A stretch of 64,000 nt of DNA from Euryodendron excelsum (GCA_033060915.1 CM065381.1:2932001-2996000), one strand, 5' to 3'. Positions 10,699 through 23,377 are shown, counted from the first letter of the stretch. Notes: generated by a model from the sequence alone, not told the origin. A program made the numbers and translations.

Positions 10699-13264
10699 AC
10701 AGAAAAACAAAAGGAGGAAAAGAAAACTAAAAAATAGATTAACCGCCTAATAATTTATTAATTTTTATCACATAGTTATGCCTGAGAGTTGAGACTTTTG
10801 CCACTGACTTTGCCAAACACTTCACTGATGCAGCATTCTAATCACATGAACTAGCTCGCTATTCATAAGTTTCAAAGTAGTCACCTTTTCTCCAATCACT
10901 TCAGCACTCTTGCCATCAAAATCTGATAGGGGCTGCTTGGATTACCCTGACTCTGCTTTGCTTCCTAACTATTGTGGCTAGGAAGTATCAGGTCTAGTGC
11001 AATAAGCAGCACCAACAGAGTGTCTGTGGGATAGCATACTCATTTATGGGAGTTTAAATTAACCACATAACCTAGGAATTGAATCAGTATAAGAAGATGC
11101 TAAATTCTGCAGGCCAAGAGGAAGAGTATACATGAAAGGAGGGTATTACATTGAAGCTAAGAAAAAACAAACAATGAACTCCAACTACTAAGAAAGGCTA
11201 AGGAAAATCATTACCTACAAAGTACATGGCAAAAGAGCAGCCCTCCTTGCTAAAGTATTTCCCTCTGATGACTATCTAGGATCCAAACAAGGGACATGAC
11301 CGAAACAGGAATAAGTTGAAGTAATTCTTGGCGCCCCATTGCCATTTCGTCCATCTAATCACATGCAGCCATGACTTCCACCGTGGCAGCAGCAAAACTA
11401 TTGTAACCTCATTTAGGAATTTACTCTGATCTCCATTTTTCCAGCATAATGAGACTTCTCGTCTATAAAAGTTCATTTTAGAATGCAACTACGCACTATC
11501 ATATGACAATCATCTATTTAGATCGCCTCGTTTATGATGAAAGAAGTTAATCAATCACAAATATTGTTTTAATTTTTTTAATCTTTTAATCATCTTGTTT
11601 TAATGTTTCGTCCAAAGCATACCAATGATAATTGGCAAAAGAAGTCAAGAAAATGGAAAAAAAGAAGAAGATAAAACACAGGTAAGACAAACTACTCACG
11701 TCCCTGCAGCAGGCTTGATCAAGTATTGTTACTTAGAAGTAGTTATTCTTTGATCAGAATAGTAACTTTCTAAAAAAACTTAATTCCTGATAATTGTCAG
11801 GTCACCTGATTTTCAATGGAACGTTTTATCTGTGAAGCATCTTCCAAACCTTCCACAAGTTAGAGGCATAAATCAAGAGCAGAATCAGAGAAGAGCTATA
11901 TGACAATTGTCAGGTCACCTGATCTTCAATGGAATGTTTTATCTTCATACTTGTAGCTTCACTTAAGTTGAACCATGTTCAAAGCAAAATTCTCTCTTAC
12001 CACTGACATAAAGCCCCTATCAATATATGTATGGCCAAAGCCTTTTTAGTTTGTAAAATAGCCTTGTGAAGCCAACCTTTAATGAGTTTCTTCATTCAAT
12101 CAGCCTGCCTAAATCAGTCATCTAGTCTACATGGCCTTTAGATCTGTCATGATGAGAGCAGTAATCCCACAACAATTCCTTGCATCAGGTACTCCACAAA
12201 GGAACAAAATTACCTTCATGAAGACACTTAGTATTGAGAGTTCTAAGTTCTCATAATGGTAACACGCGGGCTGTAACCATCTTAATTTTGTATAATTCCA
12301 GGTTAAAAAATTTGTTCCCCAAATCAGGATTGATCAGGCATGACTCCAAAAAGAGCCTCTGCCATGTAAGTAACTAGAACAAAAATCAACAGCTCGTATA
12401 AGAAACACGACAACAATTTCCTATTAGCTTGAAGCATTCATAAAAAGGTAAAAAATAGCTAGAAGCCAATCACAAATCCATGAAAAATTAAAAAAGAAGG
12501 AACCATTTCCTTTATATGTTGATTTTGACTCTACTATTTAACCAATAGAACCATAGCTTTTCACAAACATAACGTCAATTATAATTTTGAATATACAGCC
12601 AGATAGTCTCCATAATGGTCACTTTGAAATTTAGCTCCTCCACATCAAAGACAAGTGCCCAATTCACAATATACTGCAAGCTAGTGAAGCTAATTTTCAT
12701 GACTAAAAGAGATTTCCAACTCTAAGCTGTTCCTCAAATCAGTTAGCAAACTGAAACCAATATAGCAATGTGCACTTGGAAAGTTCATTCAATTACCTTG
12801 AATTGTTGATTCTTGGTGACGAGGGCCGCGGAGCTGATGAACGGAAGGCCTGACCGCCGACCCGGCCGCCCGTCTTGGCTGCTGATGCTGGGTCAACTGA
12901 CCCCAGTGTCAAAACCCCAGCTGCCAAGGTGACTATTGCCAGTTTGGCCAATTGGTTCTCATTTTCCCTTTAAATTCAGTGACCAAACAAAATATTCTCT
13001 CAGCAAACAATAATTAGTAATGGAAAAGCGAAACAAAAGGGAAAAAAGGAAGGGAACACTCACAAAAGAAAGGAATTACTTTGCATACATACAGACATGT
13101 GTATTTATAAAAATTTACCTGGAGGAATCTTTGGAGTCATCTGATTGGTACCCACATGAGATAGGTATGGAATTCAAGGGAACCAGAAACTTCTTCTTGT
13201 TGGGTTTGTGGATTGGAGTGAGAGCGCTGGTTAGGAAGCTATTCTGAGAGAAGGCTATGGACAT
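7510..13264 (-). CDS. Small glycine-rich plastid membrane protein with GGRVGG motif
   Basis: Three exons on the minus strand, 13264-13119, 12967-12797 and 7750-7510, join in phase (both junctions inside Arg codons) to give 185 residues. Residues 1-~48 look like a chloroplast transit peptide. Residues 55-73 form a hydrophobic stretch ending in ASA|A, like a thylakoid-transfer domain with a processing site. Then follow KTGGRVGGQAF, an SSAPRPSS linker, a Gly/Tyr/Trp-rich segment (GGYGYGFG, GGWGWSPF), and a second hydrophobic segment about 157-172 before the acidic tail GDEDDY. I recognise this as a conserved plant plastid family with a GGRxGG N-terminus like DUF1517 proteins and a C-terminus recalling RIQ/DUF1118-type proteins, but the assignment is uncertain and no enzymatic activity can be claimed. 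The second intron (7751-12796, 5046 bp) is nine times the coding length. A G-box sits ~200 bp upstream of the start. Confidence 0.85.
10654..10697 (+). repeat. Homopolymer of 44 G
   Basis: Uninterrupted G run preceded by CCCGC, inside intron 2 of the minus-strand gene, so the transcript would carry poly-C. Either a real G-quadruplex-prone tract or a sequencing/assembly artefact. Confidence 0.9.
11790..11943 (+). repeat. 41 bp direct repeat, two copies 113 bp apart
   Basis: Copies at 11790-11830 and 11903-11943 share AATTGTCAGGTCACCTGAT and TTCAATGGAA with about three mismatches. The intervening sequence is not repeated. Probably an old local duplication inside the intron. Confidence 0.85.
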
Positions 13265-13464
13265 GTTGCTTGTGGGATTGGATTGGATTAGCAGAAACTG
13301 TTAGGAAATTGCTGCTATGCCGATTGTGGTGACTCTGTTCCAACTTACACTGCAATCTGCCCTCTTCTTCTTTTTCACGAGCTTTGTTATCTCTGCTCAA
13401 AAGGGAGGCAGTGTGTGGATTTTTCATTTTGTAATGTACGGAACACAATTGATTCCGAACCTGC

Positions 13465-13470
13465 CACGTG
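13465..13470. promoter_or_regulatory. G-box CACGTG in the promoter of the plastid protein gene
   Basis: Palindromic GCCACGTGGT context centred ~200 bp upstream of the ATG at 13264. G-boxes bind bZIP/bHLH factors such as HY5 and PIFs and are common in light-regulated genes for plastid proteins. Function here is inferred from position only. Confidence 0.5.
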
Positions 13471-15104
13471 GTGGAATAATAGTGGCTGAAAGGAAGTTTC
13501 GATTGCAAACATAAGATATATAACATAATTTTATTGACTTAATTTTTAAATAATTAGAAAAAAAAAATTGATTAGTTTTTGTCTCTTGTGTTTTTGCTTT
13601 TTGTGTATGTTTGTTGTTAATTTTTATTATGCTACTTGAATTAACTTTCCCTTTTTTTGTACAGAATATTTGTTTGGTTACTAGCAACTTTATCTCAAAT
13701 CATAGCAAAATAGATAATCTCCCAAAAGAATCATTTATCATTTGAGATTAATTGTAAATTAAAAATTAATTTTTTTTAAATTATAAATAATGTAAGGAAA
13801 ATTCAATTGCCAATACCTTTTTTTTTTTTTTGTGGGACAACTACCAATGCATGTTGAATTCCTCCACTTTATGACTTGTAAGACAAATTTGCCTTATAAA
13901 GACAAGACTCTCTTTTCTTCTCTTACAAAAATAAAATTGTTAATAAACAACTCAACTCTACTCTCTCTCTCTCTCTCTCATTAAATATTATTGATTGCCT
14001 ATTGTTATTTTCATCTATTAACAATCAAATGAATTATTTCAGATCAAATTGAGAAAAATAATCGTACAACTATAATATAACAGAAGAAATTCCATCTGAT
14101 ACTTACGTAAAGCGATTTAGATACATTTCCACAATTAAGCCAAAGGGAAAAGCAAATAGATTTGAAAATTATCTTCATTGTTTGTAAAATATTTTGAGGT
14201 AAAATGCAGTGTTTCTCTCAACTTTCTCCATGATATATGCTCTAAAGCCAAAGCCAAACAGAGATAATCAACCTTGGATTTCCTCACACCAAGGCACGCC
14301 CGCGAGGGTCTCTCTGGAGAAAAATTATTTATTGCTTTTGAAAAATCACGATGACAATATTCCACCTTTCACATGTCAGAAGTGGAGCATTGTCATATGG
14401 TCCAAGACCACTGAATAATTTCTGCTTTCTAGATAAACTCAAATCCGTGCCATGAGTCCTTTGTATATTCTAGACCAATTTCCTCATTGGTCAAAGCATA
14501 GAAATTTTTGAAGGTTTTTCTTTTTCTTTCATCTGCAACAAAACTGCAAGAAAGGAATTCAACAAATTAAAGATTTTCAAAGTAAATTCCAACAGATTGA
14601 AATTTTGGGTAGCCAGTCCAATGGTGGATCCAATTGTCTTTCTTTTTTATTTTCGCGTGAAAGATATACCAATTGTCTTCTAATTAACCAATGATTGTAG
14701 GTAATTATTGTTTGATTATCATTGAATTCACTAGCTAGGTTAAGTAGGCAGGCTTGGATGCATTTTCATTTCTTCTCCCGATAAATGAAACCATTTAAAT
14801 GCATTTTACCAGTAATAAATGTCAACGAATAAAATTCAAAGCAAAAGTGACAATTTTTTAGCCAAGTCTCTAATCTTTGCAACATACTAAGGGCTCATTT
14901 GATTGAGCAAATAAAATCTATTTATTTGAACTAATTAATAGAAGAATCTATCAATTATTAAGCGAGCATATTCAAGTTTTTCTTAAAGGTGTTGAGCAAA
15001 CCAAATTTGAATCTTTATTTTAGATTCCATAATTCTACGTTTAAAAAATGACCAAATTTAGACTTCCATGAAAAAACGTAAATTTTATATTTCTTTTAGT
15101 TCTT

Positions 15105-15306
15105 TCAAGAGGGGGTAGGCAGGGGCTACGGCCCCCCAAATTTTTTTAAAAAATTTAATATAATCTCTATAGTTTTTTTTGGGTATTTACAATGAGATAT
15201 AAGTATTGGCCCTCCTAAAATTTTCTAAACAATTACCTAAGTTCTTACAAAATTTAAAAATTTTCACCTTGGCTCCCCCTCAATACAAATCTTGGGTCCA
15301 CCATTG
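15105..15306 (+). repeat. Dispersed non-coding repeat, family E, copy 1
   Basis: Starts at AGAGGGGGTAGGCAGGGGC, continues through A+T-rich sequence and ends at CTTGGGTCCACCATTG. A diverged inverted relative appears at 52380-52620. It resembles the non-coding remnants common in plant genomes; the parent element is unknown to me. Confidence 0.4.
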
Positions 15307-16014
15307 CAACCAAACACCTCATTCATAGTTTTTGTAAAGTCCGGAAAAGAATTGCTTCATCCAATTTGCCAGTCCCTAGTGTGACAAACCCTCCATGCAA
15401 CTTATTTTCTTGTACAGGACTAGTGTTTGAATGATATCTTACAACCAAAAAGGATCACTGAGTCACTGCTGCGCCTTGAGCAAACAGACATAGGTAAAAT
15501 TATACAACAAAAATAAATTTATTTTACCTACAATAAGGTGGGGTAGCCGGAGGTAAGTAATATTGGGAAAATTAATAATAAACAGAAAAAAATAATTTTT
15601 CTATAATTTGAATGGGGCAACTGCAATTGCCCTACATGCCCTCATCGAGTGATGCTATTCACACTTCCCAGGTTACATGCTCCAAAGGAGTTGCAGACAG
15701 AATAAAGCAGGAGGAATAACACCCCAGGCATATCAGAGAGCAAGGGAGAAACAGAATCAGGTATAAAAAGTGTTTTACAGGATATGCTACTACTTAATTA
15801 GCTAGGCATTAAAGCATTAAGAAGCCAAACACAGTCTTTCTTCCGGCACTTGAAACACATAAGAAAGAAAAAGGTAAACAGACATAGGGAAAATTACAGC
15901 ACAGAAACGTTCCCGTTTTCTAGAAAGTTTTTTTGGTTTTATCTAGTTAGGGTCTCTTTCTCTCCATGATTCGGGCCTTTCTTGTCCCTCTCAGGTAGTG
16001 TTTATTCTCGTTTT

Positions 16015-19000
16015 TCATAGTGTATAATGCTGTTGGATGTTGTCAATGTCCAGGCCTTTCAGCTTCACCACTGACTCAACATGACCCTTGAGCGTGTTGA
16101 GCTCCCGAAGCCTACAACCACATTACAAAGATGTTAAAAATAAGTACCCTTCCGATTTGTGAAAAATTATACTCTCTTTCAAGTTTCAGCTCCTTGATAT
16201 AACAAAATGACAAAGGGCAGCCTCATAGAATGGTAGCTTACCTTGCAACCTCAGCTCTCCTCTTAGCCTGTTCGGCAATTTCAGACAGCTCTCTGTAGCT
16301 GCTTTTATCACTGAAAAGACTAGAGCTTTCGGGTGGCCGAAGTCCGTGTAATGTTCTCTGAGCAAGTGCCCATTGAGCTTCTCTCTCCTCTTTGCCGTAA
16401 TCTTTCTTTGTGGTGAAAGCAGTCTGTTGCCAAAAGAAGTTACTCGATGCTTTGAGTTCGGCAATGAAAGTGAATATAAACAACAAAGAAAGCAAACCCC
16501 ATTCCAGAAAAGATTGATCTGGTTGATAATACCTTGTTCTCCAGCAAGTTAAGCCAAGCCTTTCCACTTAAGATATAACGAATGGCGAATTTCATTATGT
16601 CAAGTGGGAAATAGAAGACAACACTGTAAAGCCAGATAACACCAGCCCATCCCCAACCAACTCCTTTAATTCTCGCAAAACCCCAGTTTGCGTATACAGC
16701 TATCAGAGTTGCCACCTGAAAAGATTGCATTATTTAGCAACTTCAAGCCTGCTACTCATAGCTTCTTTTTCTTTTTTCTTTTTCTTTTTTTGTCAACTTC
16801 GTTGCACCACAAATCAACATCTACAAGGGAAGAAAGAGAGCCATATTTTGCCTAAAGTTTGAGGGTCAAGAGGAATATATTTTGGAAAATAATGCTTACC
16901 AGCTGCGCAAGTAGAAAAGCACTGACTAACAACAATCCAGGGCGTTCAAGGAAGGACCAGCTGCGAGATCGAGTGACAAATATCAGAGCCTGGCTCACAA
17001 TACTCACTTGCAGGTATAGAGCAGCCATCATTTCATTCTCATTATGCCTTATAGATCGTACATGAAATTTCTCCTGCATCGTCAGGAAAGAAATATAAAA
17101 ATAAAATCTCAAGAGAACAACACAGATGGTCACACAGGATATTGTGAATAAACAAGTGTTTCGTACCGGGAAGAAGTCAGTCTCATACATTGCCCAGAAG
17201 AATATAACGGTCATCAATGCCATGTAACCTCCAAGCACAATACCAGTAGCAAAAATCTCTTTCAGTTTCCAGCTGTCAGGCAATGGAGATGGCTTCACCC
17301 GATCCTTGGAGATTGTCATTATAGTTCCTTACATATATATACATATATATTACTACAATGTGTCAATACTCGTGAACAAAAGAAATAAAGAGAAATATAA
17401 GTTCAACATGAATAATGAATTGTTCAGAAAACTCAGTGAAGCCTCACCGTCATTTAGGATAGCAATGATCAAAACCATGAATGGAGAAAAGTCGTACTTC
17501 CATATCAAGGCGATAAACATGAAACCAAACTGTATTATGGGAATAAAACAGTAAACAGAGATTAGTGAACAGCCACAAAGTTGTAATGACTATCACAAAG
17601 TTTATACTGCCAAAGATAACTTACCACAATACGGATGGTGATGGAGACTGCATATATCTGCCAAATGAAATTGCAGAGAAGTTATATATGGACAGTCCAA
17701 TCAGAATCTTAAACAGTCTAATTGGAAAAGGAGAAGTAAAGAAATTAACTGTGTAATTCTTCATCCTCTGGAAAATAGCTCTACTGGTCAGCACTGCACT
17801 GATGATAACACTCAGCCCAGGTTCCGTGAGCACAATGTCAGAAGCACCTCTTGCAGCGTCTGTAGCATCAGCAACAGCAATTCCAATATCTGCCTTTTTC
17901 AATGCAGGGGCATCATTGACTCCATCCCCTGTCATTCCACAGATGTGCTTCCTCTCCTGCAACTTCTTCACGATTTCGTATTTATGCTCTATAAAGTGAA
18001 AGTTGAGGAATTGGATGTCAGAAGAAAGATTTTCTCCAACTAAATCAAGATGATAAAGGTCAAGTTTGTCTTCAGAAAGAACAAACAAAAGCACCTACCT
18101 GGAAATACACCAGCAAACCCATCTGCCTTCTCAATTAATTCCTCAACTGGAAGGGCAGCTATGGATGCATCCTTGTCTTGACCAAGTAAAGTAGCAGATG
18201 GGTACATGTTTGTTCCCATTCCAAGTCTTCGGCCAGTTTCTTTTCCAATGGCAAGTTGATCACCTAGGCATTGAAAATAACAGTTAATTGGTCAACTAAA
18301 GAAGAAAAAAGAAAAAGAGAAGCACCAGCTGAATTGATTGCATTCCCAGGGAAGTGAATGAATTGATTACCAGTAATCATCTTGACATTTACACCAAGAT
18401 TTAGAGCCCTACGTATGGTCTCTGCACTATCATGCCTGGGAGGATCAAAGAGGGGCAACAATCCAACAAATTGCCATGGACCACCTGCACTTTCTTTTGT
18501 TTTCTCTGGCACTTCCTACAAACATTACAGAAGACAACAGTAAGAGGGTGTATAATGCATACAAACACTCTCAAGCACACACATACACACTCTAAAGCAG
18601 CCAAAGAAAACTATAATCCATCAAGACTAGAATTACAAACCTGTCTTGCAACAGCCAGTGACCGCAGTCCACGTTCAGCAAACTTATCAATTATGGCATG
18701 TACCTTTTTCCTTAGATCTTCCTTGGCATTGCAAAGGTTTAAGATCTGTTTCCAGAAAAGTAAAGAACGAATTAAGTAAATAAGCAATGTAAACGTTGCT
18801 CTTGATATATGTGAAAGAAAGCCAAAAGAAAAGAAAAACAAGGTACCTGTTCAGGGGCACCTTTGCTAGCTCGATGCCAATTGCCATCAGCATCAATGTA
18901 AGTTAAAGCAGTCCTCTTGTCCACAGGATTGAATGGGAAGAAATGCACCTCTCTAACACCAGCTCGTGCCTAAATTACATGTATTTCTAACATCAGCCAT

Positions 19001-21336
19001 CTTTTATCCCTTTCTTTTTTGTTTCCCCTTCCAAAACTAAATTGACGAAAAAGCACAGGCCAAGGAAGAGAAAGAGTTATACCTCCTTTGGATCGGCAAG
19101 CATTCCAACAATTGCAGCGTCAATAGCATCCTGGTTTTCAGTCCTAGAAGCCCTTGCAGCAAGCAGCATCACATGATCTTTATCTACACCCTTTGCAAAC
19201 ACCTCAATTAAGTTTCTGTCAACACTCAGTTTGTTAAGGGTTAGCGTCCCCGTCTTATCACTGCAGAGAACATCCATGCCCGCCATCTCCTCAATGGCAG
19301 TCATTCTTTTGGTAATGGCACCCTGCTGTGACAACCTATGTGACCCAATGGCCATTGTCACAGACAAAACGGTGGGCATAGCAATGGGAATACCTCCAAT
19401 TAAGAGAACCAGGAGGTTGTCAATTCCATTCCTGTATTTCCTGTGCTGAATTGGGTACATAACAACAATCTCGACCAGCATTCCAATTGCAATGGAACAA
19501 ATGCAGAAGTTCCCAATTGCAGTTAGCACCTTTTGGAAGTGCCCAACTTGGTTGGTGCTGTCCACAAGATGAGCAGCCTTCCCAAAGAAGGTGTGAACAC
19601 CAGTAGCAATGACCACAGCTTCAATCTCACCTTGTTTGCAAGTTGAACCAGAGAAAACTTCATCATAAGGATTTTTGTTCACTGGAAGTGACTCTCCAGT
19701 AAGGGCAGACTGATCGACCTTTAACGCATCACCCTCAAGAAGACGAGCATCAGCAGGGATGATGTCTCCCAATTTGATACTGATGATGTCTCCTGGAACC
19801 AAAATTGCAGCCTCCTGCTCACTCCATCGACCATCCCTAAGCACCTACAGAGACATGGTAATGCAACATAAGCTTAAGAAGCTTGTTCCCTTAATATTAC
19901 CAATTAATGACACTGGTAATATAAGACAATGACAGTTCATTTTGTTTTTAAATAAATAAAATAAGTATTTCTAGATTGTATTGATGTACAAAGCATGTAC
20001 AGCATCTATTAGCAAGACAAAAATAAAATAAAAGAGCAATATGTGCAGTCAGATGCAATTCTGTACCTTAGTTTTGGGCGCAAGACCAGCCATAAGAGCG
20101 GCAGCAGCATTACCGGCATTGTTTTCTTCAATGAAACTGATAGTGGAGTTGATTACCAGCAAGCAAATGATGCCCACAAAGTCCTGCCAATCGGGGGGCT
20201 TTCCGCCACCATTTGCCAGCGCAATTGCCATAATAGCTGCAGCTTCCATGACCCATGAGAGTGGATTCCACATGAACCCAAGAAACTTGAGTATTTTGCT
20301 TTCCTGTTTATAAGAAAAAACAAGAAATTTAAAAGATTTAACCGTTACAATCCGAATGATATTGGTCATGTGCCAAAAAGCCATTGATCACAAAAGAAAA
20401 AAAGGACCTTTTTCTCTTCCAATTTGTTTGGTCCAAAGATCTGAAGCCTGTTGGCTCCTTCCTCTGCGCTTAAACCTTCCCTGGTGCATTTCAGCTGCTC
20501 AAATACTTCCTCAATCGGAACCTTTTCCTGTAAAATGGAAATAAATGGACAATCTAAGTGCTTAGGACTCTCGTAGACCTATCTCTCCAAACTTTCTAAT
20601 CAAAGCACCACAAAATTAAATCACTATGGACTTAATGATACTAGTATGTATGATTGCCATGAAGGTAGTATAACTGTAATTTCATTGTTTTTACTAATAA
20701 ACTCAGTAAATAATTCATCAACCTTGCTAAGCCATTATTACTTCCTAAAACTATTTTCATGAATTTCTCATCCCTTTAAATCAACTTTTAAAAGTGAAGA
20801 TAAAAAGCCATGATACAACTATGGAATCCGAATCCCGATCCATTTGATTTGTGGCACATATGCAATTGTACTAGAGCTCAAATTGAATAGGACATATTCC
20901 AACTTCTGGGTATTCCATAATTGTTAGTTATAACTTTTCGAATATATTTTTAAAAAACAAAAAGAGAAAAGAAAAAAGAATTGTTATGAACATAATTAAC
21001 AAATATATATATCTAAAAATAATTAAAATAATATTTATTGGTGAGTGAGGAGGACAAGTTGACTGGCCACTCACTGAGTGGAACCCAGAAGGTGGAGGCG
21101 TTTTTTTTTTTTTTGGTTGAAAAGAATGGCTTTGGAGGGCTAACCAATCCCAAAGGCCCATAAAGTGCACTGTGGGGATACGAAAGTGCTACGTCAGGAT
21201 GGCGCATATTGACGCGTGCGCTTCACGCCCGAGAAAAGTCTTTCGATAGAGATTCCCCAAAAAAAGAAGGGGTACTTTTGAGATATTACAAAAGTCAAGG
21301 GGCTGCATGTACAAACTTTCAACAGGTGTGTGTGTA

Positions 21337-21371
<35 letters not shown>

Positions 21372-23305
21372 AAATAATTGAGGAAACCAAGAAATATACG
21401 TCAGTGATAGTCAAGCAGTCAGAGCCGTTAATAAACAAAAAGTGAAAATAGAAAAAAAATTGAAACCATCAAACCCAGTGCATTTTTGTCTTAAAGGACA
21501 AAGGTTAGGGTACCACGGAAAAAGTACCCAAAATTCCCAAAACACAATTTAGACAGAAAGAAAACCCACAAATAAAAAGAAAAAAAGAAAAAAAATTATT
21601 AAACTTCAGAAAATATTATTCTAATAAAATGCTATTCTTTAAAAAAATTTATATAAAAAATCTTGCGAGACTGTATGACTCACATCAATAAATTCATGTG
21701 AAACTTATTCACTTATTTTTAAAAGTAAGAAAAGTGATTGTAAAATGAGATTACATATAGCATTTTCTCTTTATTTTATATAAAATTATATATAAATTCT
21801 CTGATTGTATGACATTACATCACTATGCTCTTCCAATTTTTATACATAAACTATTCTCCATTAGAATATTGTGTTAGCAGTATTTTTAAAATTATAAATT
21901 AAAATGGTGATGTTTTGATCTGAAACAAAAAAACCTATAAGTAGAAACATCATATGTATGAAAATTACGTACATAAATTTTGTTTATATAACATTACTCG
22001 AAATACTAAATTTGATGCATGGAGACATGGATAAATACATAATAATTAAGGTTTTATAAAGTTCACATATGTGAGGTGACTGCGGATATATTCCTTTAGT
22101 ACAAAGTACTAACACACATCCAGAATAAAAGGTCGCTTATATTCACAGCAACATGCAATGATACTTCAAGCATAATAAACATTTTTCGTGTGCCAGCAAG
22201 TCAAAGAAATGAAAAAACAATATTGTTTTGGAACACCAAAAAAAATATTAGGTTGGTCAACCTCGTTGAAACTTAGTCATTGTCATTAAATAAACTAGTG
22301 GAGTTAGGTTTTCCAGTCCTACATAAAAGAAGAAATGTTTTATAAATCAATAAAACCAAAGAAAAAAGTAACTTCTCAACATAAAAAAAATAATATAACA
22401 AAAAAAAATAAGTTCTGTGAATTCAATTTTTTTGAACATATATAAGTCCTAAAATAAACACTAAACGAGTTTTTCTATTTATTATAAAGATTTATGTAAA
22501 ATTATTTAGGAAAAAAGATAATTATCTAAACAACTTAATCTTTAAAACGTGAGGAGAAAATTTGAGTCTGAAGACTAAGATTGCTATAGTTATATAAAAA
22601 CATATATTTCTTGTGAAAAAGAAACCAGAAAAATCTTAAATTATGAAAAGATAAAGAAAAGTCATGAAACGTATGAGCTGGGAACTACTTTTCTTGTGTT
22701 TGATCTGATCTGGTATTAGTTGAAAATAAATAAAGAAATTCGCATTAAAGAGGTTTCTATCCACGCCAAACTGAAATTATTAATGATGATTTCCAAGATC
22801 AAGCTGTTAGCAGGTTGTTACTGTTTGCATTTGAAAATGAAAGCACTCCATGTATCTATGTAATATATACATATATATATATATATATATAAAGATAAAG
22901 ATGTCCATAATTCAAGGTAGAAAGCAAGAAATTTTCATGCATAGAAATGAAAAATTTTGATACCCATCATCCAGAAAATGAAAAGCTAGTTGTGGTGGGT
23001 TAATTTATCAACAATCACAACTTCTGAAGCAATGAACCAACAGGCCAAAGAAATGAAAAAAGAGGAGAGAGAGAGAGAGGATAAAAGCGACTTAAATTCC
23101 TAACAATATAGCCCTCAATAGATCTGATTTTCTGACTTGCATTTTTCCGAGGAAATGAAAGAGAAACCAAATTCCAGTTTCAAAATTTCCATAAAAAATA
23201 AGAAAAACAGACGCAGAGTGAGAAGATGATCGAGGACAGAGGGATTACCAGATCAACAGTCTCGTTTTTGATCTCTTCGAGACTGATTGCTTTATCACCA
23301 CCCAT
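16015..23305 (-). CDS. PMA4: Plasma-membrane H+-ATPase (P3A type, PMA4/AHA4-AHA11 subgroup)
   Basis: Electrogenic proton pump energising the plasma membrane. Sixteen exons (5' to 3'): 23305-23249, 20527-20408, 20303-20067, 19844-19083, 18969-18847, 18745-18641, 18515-18371, 18263-18099, 17988-17750, 17657-17625, 17529-17448, 17327-17167, 17073-16900, 16715-16533, 16423-16242, 16111-16015. They total 2865 nt, 954 residues, full family length. Visible motifs: actuator TGES (187-190), phosphorylated Asp334 in DKTGT, nucleotide-binding KGAPEQ (428-433), hinge GDGVNDAP (592-599), Arg660 in SITIR and the proton-binding Asp689 in AILND. The autoinhibitory C-terminal domain (from ~860) ends QQHYTL; Thr953 is the 14-3-3 regulatory phosphothreonine position. 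The last residue is Leu, not the usual Val. The N-terminus [19 protein letters not shown] and the 2.7 kb first intron fit subgroup II genes. No defect is seen in the reading frame. Confidence 0.97.
21340..21371 (+). repeat. (GA)n microsatellite in H+-ATPase intron 1
   Basis: About 15 GA units preceded by a short GT run. Confidence 0.95.
21660..21775 (+). repeat. Small foldback repeat, family B, copy 2
   Basis: Inverted relative of 2245-2345, sharing TTCATGTGAAAC, CTTATTCACTT and TGAGATTACATATAG. Lies inside ATPase intron 1. Confidence 0.55.
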
Positions 23306-23377
23306 CTTGGCAACAAGCTTAGATAACACCCCTCAAGAGAGTAAAGAGAGAGCAAAGAACAGAGACTAAATTGGAAT

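Larger units (their letters stand above)
7751..12796 (-). other. 5.05 kb intron 2 of the glycine-rich plastid protein gene
   Basis: Bounded by GT (12795-12796) and AG (7751-7752) on the minus strand, with phase preserved. It contains a 44-base G run and a 41 bp direct repeat. No transposon coding frame or nested gene was recognised; the open frames inside are short and unlike any known protein. Confidence 0.75.
13265..16014. other. Intergenic region: promoter side of the glycine-rich gene, 3' side of the H+-ATPase
   Basis: The first few hundred bases are the promoter and leader of the minus-strand plastid protein gene; no clear TATA box lies in the first 200 bp. The last few hundred are the 3' flank of the ATPase gene. 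A short (CT)n lies at 13962-13979 and a dispersed G-rich repeat at 15105-15306. Open frames such as 14209-14418 show no recognisable motif. Confidence 0.6.
20528..23248 (-). other. 2.7 kb intron 1 of the H+-ATPase gene
   Basis: Separates the 57-nt first coding exon from the rest. It contains a (GA)n tract at 21340-21371, a family B repeat at 21660-21775, an (AT)n tract near 22865-22890 and a short palindrome CCACTCACTGAGTGG near 21066. No coding sequence is recognised in it. Confidence 0.8.

Noticed and set aside
19231..19449. Plus-strand open frames across the H+-ATPase exons (also 17802-17999 and 20041-20313)
   Set aside because: Antisense shadows of the exons encoding [13 protein letters not shown] and the first transmembrane domain.
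16015..23305. The ATPase gene as a pseudogene because of the altered last codon
   Set aside because: All 15 introns have GT-AG ends, phase is kept throughout, all catalytic residues are present and length is normal.
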